Shown here: in pieces, positions 28,332 to 37,849 of the stretch
Numbering within the stretch: the stretch's first letter is position 1
Layout of the letters: every line of letters starts with the position of its first letter
Origin: Chloroflexota bacterium
GTDB lineage: Bacteria > Chloroflexota > UBA11872 > UBA12225 > JAJDUF01
Direction: 5' to 3'
Assembly (NCBI GenBank): GCA_022826725.1
Contig: JAJDUF010000004.1
Span: 265,334-329,333, forward strand
DNA: 64,000 bases
Translations under genes and position numbers: made by a program
Notes under the pieces: model-generated
Seen by the model: the letters and a program-made list of their open reading frames with translations, nothing else
The model's database searches: none
What the model was told of the DNA's origin: nothing

Positions 28332-30143
28332 GTGGTATTGTGTACGGTGCCTTGCGGCCTACCATCCCATCGGATCCGGGAGGCGACGTTGGCGGCCACA
28401 GCTACCCAGCACCCGCGCTACGAGGCGCACGAAAATCCGCCTTTCCTGGTGGCGCTCGGATACGGCTTGCAGTTCAGCCTGATCGCCTCCGCCACCCTGC
28501 TGGTCACGCCGGTGATCGTGGCGCAAGCGTCGGGCCGGGGCGACTCCTACCTGGTGTGGATGGTCTTTGCCTCGCTCGTGGTCGTCGGCGTGTCCACGTT
28601 GCTGCAGGTACGGCGGCTGGGGACGGTTGGCGCTGGCGCCGTGCTGCCCATGTTCACGGCGGCGTTCTCCATCCCCTTCTGTATCACGGCGGTGGTGGAC
28701 GGGGGACCGGCAACGCTGACGACGCTGGTGCTCGTCACGGCGGTCACCCAGCTCGCCATCTCGAAGTGGCTGTTCATCCTGCGGCGGATCGTCACGCCAA
28801 CGGTGGGGGGCACGGTGATGATGATCCTGTCCATCACGCTGGCTTCCGTCGTGTTCGGGCTGTTGGACCGGGCAGCGGAGGTCGAGCCGGTAGCAGCGCC
28901 GCTGACCGCGCTGGCGACCTTGGTCGTCGTCGCCGCGCTCACCCTGCGCGGCTCGGCGGTATTGCGGCTGTGGGGGCCGGTGATCGGGATTGTCGTGGGC
29001 TGCGTCGTGGCCGCCGTGCTGGGCATCTACGATATCGAGCCGCTGCTGCGGGCACCCTGGGTGGGGCTGCCCAGCGAGTGGCCGGGGTTGGGCCTCGACT
29101 TCGGCCTCCCCTTCTGGACCCTTCTGCCGGCGTTTCTGTTCCTCGGGGTGATTATCTCCATTCAGACGAACGGCGCCGCCATTGCCATGCAGCGGGCCTC
29201 CTGGCGTCAGGACCGAGCCGTGGACTTTCGGGAGGTGCAGGGAGCCTTGGCAGGATCGGGGGTGACCAATCTGCTGGCCAGTGTTGCCGGGGCAGTGCCG
29301 AACATCATCAATCCGGGCATCGTTTCGTTCACGCAAATCACCGGTGTCGCGTCGCGCCGAGTGGGCTACTGCATCGGCGGCCTGTTCATCGCCATGGCGT
29401 TGCTGCCCAAAGTGTCCGGGCTACTCAGTACTATCCCCGGGCCGGTCATGACAGGGTACCTGATCCTGGTGACCGGTACGCTATTCGTTGACGGCGCGCA
29501 GACGGTGATCCAGACCGAGCAGAACAAGCAGAAAGTGGTCGTGGCGGGGGTGTGTTTTTGGATTGGCGCGGCGTTCCAGTTTGGGCTGTTCCACCTGCCG
29601 AACCTCGGGCCGGTATGGGGCACACTGCTCAAGAGCGGCGTCACCACCGGCGGCCTCGCGGCGATAGTGATGATCCTCTACTTGGAGCTCACCAACCCGC
29701 GGCGAATGCGCTTTCAGTCCCGGCTCCACATTGACGCCTTGCCGGAGCTCAACGAGTTTATCGCCACGTTCGCCACGCGCCGCGGCTGGGATACGGCGAT
29801 GCAGGAGCGGTTGAGCGCAGTGGCAGAAGAGACACTCCTGACGCTGGCCCCACTGGATCTGGAACTGGACCTGGACGCAGAGGAGGCGCCCCGGGACGAA
29901 CGGCGCTTGGTCGTGGTGGCATCCAGCGATGGACCGGTGGCGGACTTGGAGTTCATCGGCAGCGGGAGCGAGGAGAACATCGAGGATCAAGTCCGCCAAC
30001 TCCAGCAATACGACACGGAAACACCGGCCGAGCATGAACTCTCGCTGCGGCTGCTGCGGAGCTATACCTCGTCCGTCAAGCACCAGCAGTATCACGATAC
30101 GGACATCATCACGGTTCGCGTGGACCCACCTGAGACGCCATAG
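28332..30143 (+). CDS. NCS2-type nucleobase (xanthine/uracil) permease with C-terminal soluble domain
   Basis: ENPPFLVALGYGLQFSLIASATLLVTPVIVAQASG; conserved TM core; about 140-aa soluble C-terminal extension. True start may be an internal codon near MxATATQHPRYEAHENPP. Confidence 0.88.
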   Translation: MVLCTVPCGLPSHRIREATLAATATQHPRYEAHENPPFLVALGYGLQFSLIASATLLVTPVIVAQASGRGDSYLVWMVFASLVVVGVSTLLQVRRLGTVGAGAVLPMFTAAFSIPFCITAVVDGGPATLTTLVLVTAVTQLAISKWLFILRRIVTPTVGGTVMMILSITLASVVFGLLDRAAEVEPVAAPLTALATLVVVAALTLRGSAVLRLWGPVIGIVVGCVVAAVLGIYDIEPLLRAPWVGLPSEWPGLGLDFGLPFWTLLPAFLFLGVIISIQTNGAAIAMQRASWRQDRAVDFREVQGALAGSGVTNLLASVAGAVPNIINPGIVSFTQITGVASRRVGYCIGGLFIAMALLPKVSGLLSTIPGPVMTGYLILVTGTLFVDGAQTVIQTEQNKQKVVVAGVCFWIGAAFQFGLFHLPNLGPVWGTLLKSGVTTGGLAAIVMILYLELTNPRRMRFQSRLHIDALPELNEFIATFATRRGWDTAMQERLSAVAEETLLTLAPLDLELDLDAEEAPRDERRLVVVASSDGPVADLEFIGSGSEENIEDQVRQLQQYDTETPAEHELSLRLLRSYTSSVKHQQYHDTDIITVRVDPPETP

Positions 30144-30362
30144 CGGGACTCACCCCCGGCCCCTTCCCTGACCGGGAAGGGGTGTCCGCGCGGCGATAGG
30201 CCGCCGTGAGGAAGGAGGTGTTTCCCTCACCCCGGCCCTCTCCCAGGGGTGTATACGGGGAGAGGGGGCTGGGTTCTCGCTTTCGAGGGAGGGGCGGAGA
30301 GGCGGAAGGGGGCAGTGACAGGTGGCCGCGGCGCTGATCGTCGGCTATACTTGCCTAAAGAC

Positions 30363-30435
30363 GGGCCTGTGGCGCAGTTGGGAGCGCGACTGAATGGCAT
30401 TCAGTAGGTCGGGGGTTCGAATCCCCCCAGGTCCA
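30363..30435 (+). tRNA. tRNA-Ala (anticodon GGC)
   Basis: Cloverleaf: acceptor GGGCCTG/CAGGTCC with G3:U70 pair, D arm GCGC AGTTGGGA GCGC, anticodon stem ACTGA/TCAGT, loop ATGGCAT, T arm GGGGG TTCGAAT CCCCC; discriminator A; CCA not encoded. Confidence 0.97.
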
Positions 30436-30447
30436 CCTAACTGGACA

Positions 30448-30485
30448 AACTCCAGAACCCTCACCTTGAGGTTCGCTCTGGAGTT
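30448..30485 (+). terminator. Long hairpin downstream of tRNA-Ala (possible terminator/processing element)
   Basis: AACTCCAGA...TCTGGAGTT 9-bp arms plus inner AACC(C)TCA/TGAGGTT; no clear U tract. Confidence 0.45.
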
Positions 30486-30560
30486 GTAACTCGGCCCGCG
30501 CTCTAGGCCCAGTATGGCCAACCCATCCGAAGACCTCAGCCGCCTGGTCGAGCCACCAAG

Positions 30561-31232
30561 CTAGCCGCCGAGTGGCCGAGTACCCTGCTCTAGCCCTCGC
30601 CAGTTGAAGAGGAGCCGTTCTCTGCAGCGCCACAGTAGCAGCCCATCCAGGTAGCCGGGCCACCCGACATCGTCTACCGTCAGCCCGTACAGATAAGCAA
30701 CCAGGACTGCCAGGATGGCATCGTGGGTCACGTAGATGTTGAGGTGTCCGCGACGGCGGAGGTCGCTGGCAGCTAGTCCCAAGAGCAACTCAATGCCCTC
30801 GGCGGTCGGTCTCATGCCAGCAGGAGTCGCGACCTGGGTGAGTTGGCGCTTCACTATCTCCAATATGTCGATTTCCAGGAACAACGCCCCGCTGACCGTC
30901 TCATCCACGACAAAGGGACCGGGATCGCCTAATCGCCAATCCAGGGCGACCTCTTCGGGGCAGCCGCCGCCGCGCAGGAGCGCCTGCGCCGTCGACACGC
31001 ACCGCGGTACCGGGCTAGTGGTGACCTCTAGCTGTTGCCGTTGGTCAGACAGCATCGCTCCAAGTCGCTCCGCCGAGGCGACTCCGTCGGGTGTCAGGGG
31101 CACGTCGACGCCGAATGTCCCGGGCGGAATAGCCTCCCGTTCGGCATGTCTCAGCATGAGTGCCGCGTCAGCTTGCCCTGGTATGTCGCTGAGTTGTGCA
31201 GTGATCCAGGAGACGCCGCCGGGATCGTTCAT
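30561..31232 (-). CDS. Histidine phosphatase family protein
   Basis: ALMLRHAERE (RHx), VTHDAILAVLVAYLYG; start overlaps upstream stop by 4 nt. Confidence 0.85.
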   Translation of the reverse strand: MNDPGGVSWITAQLSDIPGQADAALMLRHAEREAIPPGTFGVDVPLTPDGVASAERLGAMLSDQRQQLEVTTSPVPRCVSTAQALLRGGGCPEEVALDWRLGDPGPFVVDETVSGALFLEIDILEIVKRQLTQVATPAGMRPTAEGIELLLGLAASDLRRRGHLNIYVTHDAILAVLVAYLYGLTVDDVGWPGYLDGLLLWRCRERLLFNWRGLEQGTRPLGG

Positions 31233-32920
31233 ATGGCCCTCGCCCGGATAACTGAGCTCACGGACGCCGTCTCGATCACGTCGAGCAGGTCAAATCCAGC
31301 CTGGGCAAGGAGGTTTCTGTACTGCGCCGCCGTGCGCTCAGCACCCCGGATCATGACGAGCATGTTCAGGTCCAGCAGGCCACCATCGCCGGTCGAGTCG
31401 TCCAGGATCATTTCGATCGTGTAGAGAGTCGCGCCCCTGGGCATCGCATCACGGGCGCGCTGCAGTATGCGTACCGCGTCGCTGTCCGGCCAGTCGTGGA
31501 TTACTCTGGCCAGAACGACGGCATCCGACGCCACGGGCCATTCCTGGAAGAGATCTCCTGCCACGAACCGGCATCGCGTGGCAAGGTCTGCAGGCGCTCT
31601 GGCCGCTTTGACCACCTCCGGTCTATCCATGACGGTTGCCCGTAAGCCAGGACAGGTACGCAGTAGCGCGAACGCCAACTCGCCGGTGCCGCCGCCCGCA
31701 TCCAGAATGCTGTCGTGAGCAGTGAAGTCCACCGCGTTGGCAAGCTCTCGGTAATCGTGCCTGGCATACGACGACATGGCCGCATGGTAGGCCTGCAAAT
31801 CGGCGGGCCGGCGCGCTATCCAGTCGAAGAAGTCCGCTCCTCGCTGTTTCTCGAAGGCGGACTCTCCGCTCCGCAGTGATTGTGCAACCCCCGCCCACGC
31901 TTCATAGGCCTCGCTGCCCCAGTGCCGGGCCGCATCCGCCAGTGAGAGCGCGTGGCTCCGCTTGAGGAATGATCCGCGCTGGGTTGGGTGATAGACGCCC
32001 TTCTCATCCCTCAGCACGAGCCCCAACTCCATGAGCGCTCTCAGCAGTCTGGCGCCAACCGATTTGTGCAGCCGAGTCCTGCGCTCGATCTCTTGCGCGG
32101 GTGCGGGCAGGCACTCGAAGACACCCAACTCCACGGCAGCATAGATCGTTTGGGTCCGCCAGAGACCGACCATATCACCCGACAACCCTTCGAGCTGCGA
32201 TTGTGACGCCCTTCGGAGCTCCAGTTGGGTTTGCCCCGACTCATCTATCACCAGTAGCGATCCGTCGAAGCCCTCGACGCGAGCTTGCCCGTTGTAGAAC
32301 GGCTCGACATTCTTGAACCGCTCTCCGTACAGCGGCTTCCCCAACATGTCCACGTGGTGCCAGCCACCGGAGTCGCAGGCGCGGGCGTGCCGCTTGTGAA
32401 ACACGTCGAGGTCCTGGAACCATCGGCCGTGGAGCGGAGTGCCGGAACGGTCTACATGGGTGTGTTTGCCGTCGTCCCGCTGGACCACGGCGTGACCGTC
32501 CCTGAAGTCTCCGGCGTACCGATAGCGCACTCCATATGCCGCTGAGCCGTCGCCTCTAATGTGGTAGTAGCCACCGCCGGGTAGCCGGATAGGGCAGCGG
32601 CCTTCCTGAAAGTTGCCGCACCACGCATAGCACTCCCCGTAGAGCGGACTGCCATCGCTGAGGACATGGAACCATCCGTCCTCCGAATGAACCGCTGCCC
32701 GGCCCTCATAGAAACCGAACGTGCGTATATGCCGCGATGCGTAGGCCGCCAGCCCGTCGGGCGTGATGTGATACGCGCCGGAGACATCTTGGACGGGGGC
32801 GAGCCCCGGCTCATGGAACTTCAGCACCTCGTCGAATCTCGACTGATAGGCCGGCCGTCCTTGATGGATATGGTGGGATGCGTCTGCGGATACCTTGTAT
32901 TCCCGCCACTGGTCAATCAT
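31229..32920 (-). CDS. Fusion of WG-like repeats with an O-methyltransferase (Methyltransf_2 type)
   Basis: Six or more repeats of the form YxHI..DG..AYG.RY...F..GxAxV; C-terminal LDAGGGTGELAFALLRTCPGLRATVMDRPEVV...VIHDWPDSDAVRIL. Confidence 0.85.
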   Translation of the reverse strand: MIDQWREYKVSADASHHIHQGRPAYQSRFDEVLKFHEPGLAPVQDVSGAYHITPDGLAAYASRHIRTFGFYEGRAAVHSEDGWFHVLSDGSPLYGECYAWCGNFQEGRCPIRLPGGGYYHIRGDGSAAYGVRYRYAGDFRDGHAVVQRDDGKHTHVDRSGTPLHGRWFQDLDVFHKRHARACDSGGWHHVDMLGKPLYGERFKNVEPFYNGQARVEGFDGSLLVIDESGQTQLELRRASQSQLEGLSGDMVGLWRTQTIYAAVELGVFECLPAPAQEIERRTRLHKSVGARLLRALMELGLVLRDEKGVYHPTQRGSFLKRSHALSLADAARHWGSEAYEAWAGVAQSLRSGESAFEKQRGADFFDWIARRPADLQAYHAAMSSYARHDYRELANAVDFTAHDSILDAGGGTGELAFALLRTCPGLRATVMDRPEVVKAARAPADLATRCRFVAGDLFQEWPVASDAVVLARVIHDWPDSDAVRILQRARDAMPRGATLYTIEMILDDSTGDGGLLDLNMLVMIRGAERTAAQYRNLLAQAGFDLLDVIETASVSSVIRARAI

Positions 32921-34005
32921 GAGTCTGCTGGCCGCCTCATATTACAGCCCTGGCAGAGCGTATTCTGCAGGTAGTTGGCCTGGAGGTCCTTGTACTCCCG
33001 GCTCTCCCAGATGTCGTACAGGCTCGCGCGGTTGACGTTCCCGAAATAGCCGAGCGTCCGGCGCAGCGCGTCCGGCGCGCAGCAGGGGTTGAACCTGCCG
33101 TCGGAAGCCACCCACGCCTCCTGTCCCAGAAACGGGCAGACACCGCCAGGGGCAATGTCGCCCACATCGTCCACATCGAGCCGGAAGATGTTCTCCAGCA
33201 GCACGCGGTCGCCTCTCGGCAGCCGGTGCTGCTCAACCAGTTCATGTGCGGCATCCACGACGGCGTTCCAGCGGGCGATGGCCTCCTGGCTTCTCCGCAT
33301 CGACTGGCGTCGTATCTCGCTGAAGTGGACCCATAGATGGTGTCCCTTCACCCGATCCACACCCAGATCGGCAGCCAGCTTCACGATGTCGGGCAGTTCG
33401 TTTACGTTGATCTCCATGAACGTGAGTTGGAACGTGACGCGGCACCGGTTCCCGCCACGTGCCGCGTGCGAGTCTCTGACCGCGATGAACGTCCGCAGGT
33501 TGTCGAGCACGGTCTCCCAGTTCGACCCGAGCATGACGTTCTCCTGGGTCGCTTTCGTCGCGCCGTTCCAGGAAACCTTCACGTCGGACGTCACGGGTAC
33601 GATCCGCTCCGCCCATGCTCTGGCCCCCCTCCTCGGAAACGTCCCGTTGGTCGTCAGATTGAGCTTGACTCCGTACTCCGCGCAGAGGCCCAAAATCTCG
33701 TCGAAGTGCCGGTAGAGGAGCGGCTCGCCCATCGTCGAAGGTATGATCTCACGCAGGCCCCTACCTTTGGATTCCTCCATCACCCGGCGAATCAGGTCGA
33801 TACCCATGAGACGCTTGGGACGCCCCGCCTTCCGCCGGTCGCTCTGAGTCGTGCTGTAGGGCGAGTGGTCTTCGCACATGATGCAGTGGAGGTTGCAATC
33901 GTCGGGATTGGTATCGAACGTGATCCGCCACGGGCCTGGCCGCGCCCTCGTTGCGGCTGGACCTGCCTGGTGATGTGTCCGCTGTTCGACTGCGACTGCG
34001 CTCAT
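32917..34005 (-). CDS. Radical SAM/SPASM domain protein
   Basis: CNLHCIMCEDHS (CxxxCxxC); C-terminal Cys clusters GGVCPFLG...FNPCCAPD...CQGCNMRR. Confidence 0.92.
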   Translation of the reverse strand: MSAVAVEQRTHHQAGPAATRARPGPWRITFDTNPDDCNLHCIMCEDHSPYSTTQSDRRKAGRPKRLMGIDLIRRVMEESKGRGLREIIPSTMGEPLLYRHFDEILGLCAEYGVKLNLTTNGTFPRRGARAWAERIVPVTSDVKVSWNGATKATQENVMLGSNWETVLDNLRTFIAVRDSHAARGGNRCRVTFQLTFMEINVNELPDIVKLAADLGVDRVKGHHLWVHFSEIRRQSMRRSQEAIARWNAVVDAAHELVEQHRLPRGDRVLLENIFRLDVDDVGDIAPGGVCPFLGQEAWVASDGRFNPCCAPDALRRTLGYFGNVNRASLYDIWESREYKDLQANYLQNTLCQGCNMRRPADS

Positions 34006-35312
34006 TGTCCCTCGGCTCTGTCTATCAGGTTGTGGTAGATGCTCTCTACTGCTAGGGCGTGCTCCCCCATGTCCGGGACGTTCCCGTCCTCCGACTGCAC
34101 GTAGCCCCGACTTCCCAATCGCCTCGCCAACTGCGGGTCATCGGCCAGTCTCTGCATCTGCCGAGCGAGGGAACGGGTATCGCGATGGGCAAAGAGTAGG
34201 CCGTTTCGCTCGTGATGGACGTACTCGGCCATTCCTCCGTAGTCGGCGGTTATCACGGGGACCCTGGCCTGCAGCGCCTCGTGGATGACGAGGGGCGAGT
34301 TCTCCGCCCAGATCGAAGGCACGACAATGGCGTCGCAGCGGTTGAACACGTCAGGCACGATATCCTCATTCCGGTACTCGCCCATCCACTTGACGCGGTC
34401 ACCCGCACCGTCGGGCAGGGTTCGCACCAGTGCCTTCAGTCCCTCGGTCTCGACACCCCAGTCGCGGCCCCAGATGCGGAGCCGCGGGCCGCCGGACACG
34501 CTGCCAAACGACTCTATGAGTTGATTCACTCCCTTCGCCGGTATGTGTGTCCCGATGTACCCGAACGTAAACGGCTCACCCCCCGTTCTGCTGCGTCCCT
34601 CCATACGTTGCCGGTGAAAGCCGTAATCGAGATACGTGAGCTTGCCTTCCGGGATGCCGAAGTCATCCCGGAAGCGCCGCAGCAGATACTTCGACGGTGC
34701 AATGAACACATCGACGGCAGCACAGACCTCCCGGACATGCCCCATCCGCCGGCCCACCCATTCCGTCCAGTAGGCGGCGTCCGCCTCGTATTCCCGCTCG
34801 TTGCCGGAGAAATACCGCACGTAGCAACGCACGGCGCATTTTCTGTCGTCCTGCCCGTCGCAGACCGGCCAGACGTCCGCTGGGTCTTGGGGATACATCT
34901 GAATGAACTGACCCCTCGGACACATCAGCCAATAGTCGTGCAGGGTGAACACCACCGGAATCCGCCGCTGTCTCGCCTCGAACACGAGCGAGGTGGACAG
35001 ATGGTGGAGGTGTCCGATATGGAGCACTTCCGGGCGAATGTCGTCTAACAGGCCGGCGAAAGCCTTGTCTACGGCGGCGTGCCGGTACCCGTCCGCTGCC
35101 CGCGCCATGTTCACGACGTGCAGGGTGATGCGAGGATCGGAAGAGTCCGTCTCGCGCTGTGTCGCGTACTCGGCGAGGAATATATCCTGCTGCCTCGTGA
35201 AGACGTGTACCTCATGACGTTCGGCGAGCGCTTGGGCCAAGCCTTGGGTATAGACTTCAGAGCCTGCGTTGTAGCGCATCGGATAGCCATGGATCACTTG
35301 GAGTATCTTCAT
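34002..35312 (-). CDS. Glycosyltransferase family 4 protein
   Basis: MKILQVIHGYPMRYNAGSEVYTQGLAQALA; ENSPLVIHEALQARVPVITADYGGMAEYV; ATG 35312 with GGTGGAG RBS. Confidence 0.92.
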   Translation of the reverse strand: MKILQVIHGYPMRYNAGSEVYTQGLAQALAERHEVHVFTRQQDIFLAEYATQRETDSSDPRITLHVVNMARAADGYRHAAVDKAFAGLLDDIRPEVLHIGHLHHLSTSLVFEARQRRIPVVFTLHDYWLMCPRGQFIQMYPQDPADVWPVCDGQDDRKCAVRCYVRYFSGNEREYEADAAYWTEWVGRRMGHVREVCAAVDVFIAPSKYLLRRFRDDFGIPEGKLTYLDYGFHRQRMEGRSRTGGEPFTFGYIGTHIPAKGVNQLIESFGSVSGGPRLRIWGRDWGVETEGLKALVRTLPDGAGDRVKWMGEYRNEDIVPDVFNRCDAIVVPSIWAENSPLVIHEALQARVPVITADYGGMAEYVHHERNGLLFAHRDTRSLARQMQRLADDPQLARRLGSRGYVQSEDGNVPDMGEHALAVESIYHNLIDRAEGQ

Positions 35313-35531
35313 ACTGCACTCCACCTTGCCATCGCTCTGGACTACCGCCAACCAGTGAGCCGGACGAATCCTGTGTTGGGCCATCAGAATTCGGGGCCTG
35401 GCATCTCCCCATGCGAAGAATCGCCGCTATCGTCCTCGGTCTTAGGCCGGTGCGCCCGCTACCCGGCCAACCACGGATTCGTTACCTCAACCCCATAGCC
35501 GGCAAAGTCATCCACATCCCTTGTGAGGCGG

Positions 35532-37094
35532 TCAGGGCCCCGTGTACAACTCCGTGTCCGGGTGGAACTGGAACCATCCGAACCAGAACGACATGTGCGT
35601 AGGTATCCGCGGGAGCTGCTCCGACTCGTCTGCCGTGTTGACCAGAAACCTCTCGGTCACCTGCCAGGTTCCCCCGTCGGCGTCCGCTATCACGGACGGA
35701 ACGCCGAGGTGAACGCCGCCATCGTTCGGCACCAGCTTGAACGACCTCCCGCCACGATAGTAGGCCCTCGCACCCTCGCTTACGGCCGACCCCAGCACCA
35801 CTATCGCCTCGCCGCCCACCACGTCGTTTACGATGCGGTGCTCCCGCAGCGCTGCGGAGGAGTAGGCCTTGTAGCTGTCGTTCAGCCGGACCCCTAGCAC
35901 GATGTCCTTTGCTGCCACCCGGTCGTCCCGGTCAGGGACCGGGAACATCGTCTCCGGCGCGTTGAAGTAGGCGTAGTAGATAGCCCGCGGGTCCTCCTCC
36001 GGCACGTAGAATCCGGCGGGATACAGGCCCGTCTCCTGCTCCAGCACCGTCGTGTCGGGATGCAGCGCCAGCCATTCCACCCACGTCGTGAGCATGACCG
36101 GGAAGAAGTCAAGCTCTATCCCCGAATCCCACAACGGCCCGATGACCGGCTCGCCTGTGAGCTGATTCCAGAGCGAGTTGGTCAGCCGGTCGTACATGAC
36201 CTTGTTGCTGCGGTACAGCAGCCCCGACGTGCCGAAAGTGGTTGGTTCTCCGTTGATCTTGGCGGAATACACGATTCCGGTACCGCAGAGCGTTCAGTAG
36301 GCCAGGGCGATTGGCTCACCTCCCACCACGTCGTTGACCATCTCGTGCGCGTTCACGATGCGGAGCGGGTACGCCCGGTGCTCTCCATTAATAGACACGC
36401 CGAACACCCGGTCGCTCGGCCGCAGGTAGTCTTGGGCGCCCGCCGGAACGACCGGGGGGTTCTGCAGGTCCGGAATCCCGTCGGGACGGACGCCTCCCCA
36501 CGCAAGCTCGACTACGTTTATCCGCGAGCCTTGCGCTGCCGGAGCCAAGAACTCACCGAACCTGGCGTCAATCAGGCTCATGAACGCGCTCTTCCACTGC
36601 ACGTACCCGGCGGGGGGGCGGTATTCGTCGGCATTCCGGCCCAGCCACTCCATCCACTTGTTCCAGGCATCCAAGTCCTGACCAAACTCCTGACCCGTTA
36701 GCGCCGCGAGCGCCTTGTTGGTCTCTATCACCAACTCCCGGTTCCCGAAGAAGCGGAACATCTCGATCAGCAGCGGGACCATGGATTTGTCATTGTTGGC
36801 GACGGCGAGTGAGATGGCCTGGTGCGTGTCGTCAGGGATGTGATCACGGCCCGAGTAGAGCAGGTACATATTTCCGGTGGAGTCGTAGCCCGTTGCGGTA
36901 GTCGGCGCCCGTGCCGCCGTCCGCTCGGGCGTTTCGGCTGGGGTCAGCGCAGCCGTCGCAGTCTGTGGGGGTGAAGCCGGCGGTGCGCCCTCGCCCGCCG
37001 GGCCGGCCGGCTCGCCCGTAAGTGAGCACGCCACGGCAGCCGCCGCGATAACCCCGGCCACCAATGCTCCGAAATGACGCAAGCGCCTACTCAC
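35532..37094 (-). CDS. DUF3179 domain-containing lipoprotein; candidate selenoprotein with in-frame TGA at 36294-36296
   Basis: GTG 37094 with AGGAGG; lipobox VACS. ORFs 36294..37217 and 35532..36272 are the same frame split by one TGA: ...VGGEPIALAY[TGA]TLCGTGIVYSAKINGEPTTFGTSGLLYRSNKVMYDR..., i.e. the DUF3179 CxxC motif as UxxC. Confidence 0.75.
36263..36279 (-). promoter_or_regulatory. Putative bacterial SECIS-like hairpin downstream of in-frame UGA
   Basis: CGGAAU-CGUGU-AUUCCG, 6-bp perfect stem and 5-nt loop; loop starts 20 nt after the UGA with G at loop position 2. Confidence 0.5.
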
Positions 37095-37270
37095 AGGAGT
37101 CCTCCTACCCGAGACCGGCCGGCTTCTCCCATGGTTGTACCACCTGTGATGTTCCCCCGACAAGGGTAAGGACGAGGTGAGAGGCGATGATACCCGGGTA
37201 GGGATGCGAGGATTCAATCGGTTTGAGCCATGCTAGGATTCAGACGGGCAGCTCCACGTAGGAGGCAGCA

Positions 37271-37798
37271 ATGCGTAACGTTTGGCTACTCGGCGGACTG
37301 GCAACGGTGCTCACGACCGTCGCGCTGGCCATCGTACTCAGCGCCTTTTTCTCCTCTTCCGATGACGATAGCGTTGACTTGGTGGATCGGGAGCAATTCA
37401 CGGTAGACCTGGTGCAGCAGGCGTTGGAACGTTATGACCGAGACGGTCGATATGACACACTCAAATACTACAATTCCGCGGAAAGCGCAAGCGGGGAATG
37501 GTACATCTTTATCCTCGATGCCGAGGGCACGGTGGTCGCCCATATCAACCAAAGCCTGCTCGGCCGCGGTGTGAAGGAGGGCTTGGGCGTGGATGCAACC
37601 GGCTACCGGTTCGGCGAAGTGATGCTGGGCACGACCGAGGACGGCCTATGGGTGGACTACGTCTTCTTCAATCCGAAAACCGGCAAGCAGGATGTCAAGC
37701 ACTCCTGGGTAGTCAGGCACGACGGGTTGATCTTCGGCTCCGGGTGGTATGAAGGTGATGAAGCACTATGGCCCGACTTCCAGCTCCGGCTGGTATAA
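37271..37798 (+). CDS. Membrane-anchored Cache domain protein without output domain
   Basis: N-terminal TM; EWYIFILDAEGTVVAHINQSLLGRGV...DVKHSWVVRHDGLIFGSGWY Cache pattern. Confidence 0.8.
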   Translation: MRNVWLLGGLATVLTTVALAIVLSAFFSSSDDDSVDLVDREQFTVDLVQQALERYDRDGRYDTLKYYNSAESASGEWYIFILDAEGTVVAHINQSLLGRGVKEGLGVDATGYRFGEVMLGTTEDGLWVDYVFFNPKTGKQDVKHSWVVRHDGLIFGSGWYEGDEALWPDFQLRLV

Positions 37799-37849
37799 CT
37801 AGGGCTGGGGACGCTGACGTAAGCTCAACCTCCGTCGGCAGGGAGCGCT

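Noticed and set aside
30355-30663. Minus ORF ending GDSNPRPTECHSVALPTAPQARL
   Set aside because: Classic false ORF from antisense translation of tRNA-Ala.
35532-37094. DUF3179 gene as a simple pseudogene
   Set aside because: Not excluded, but a single TGA exactly at the conserved Cys, no other lesion and a well-placed hairpin make Sec recoding the better hypothesis.
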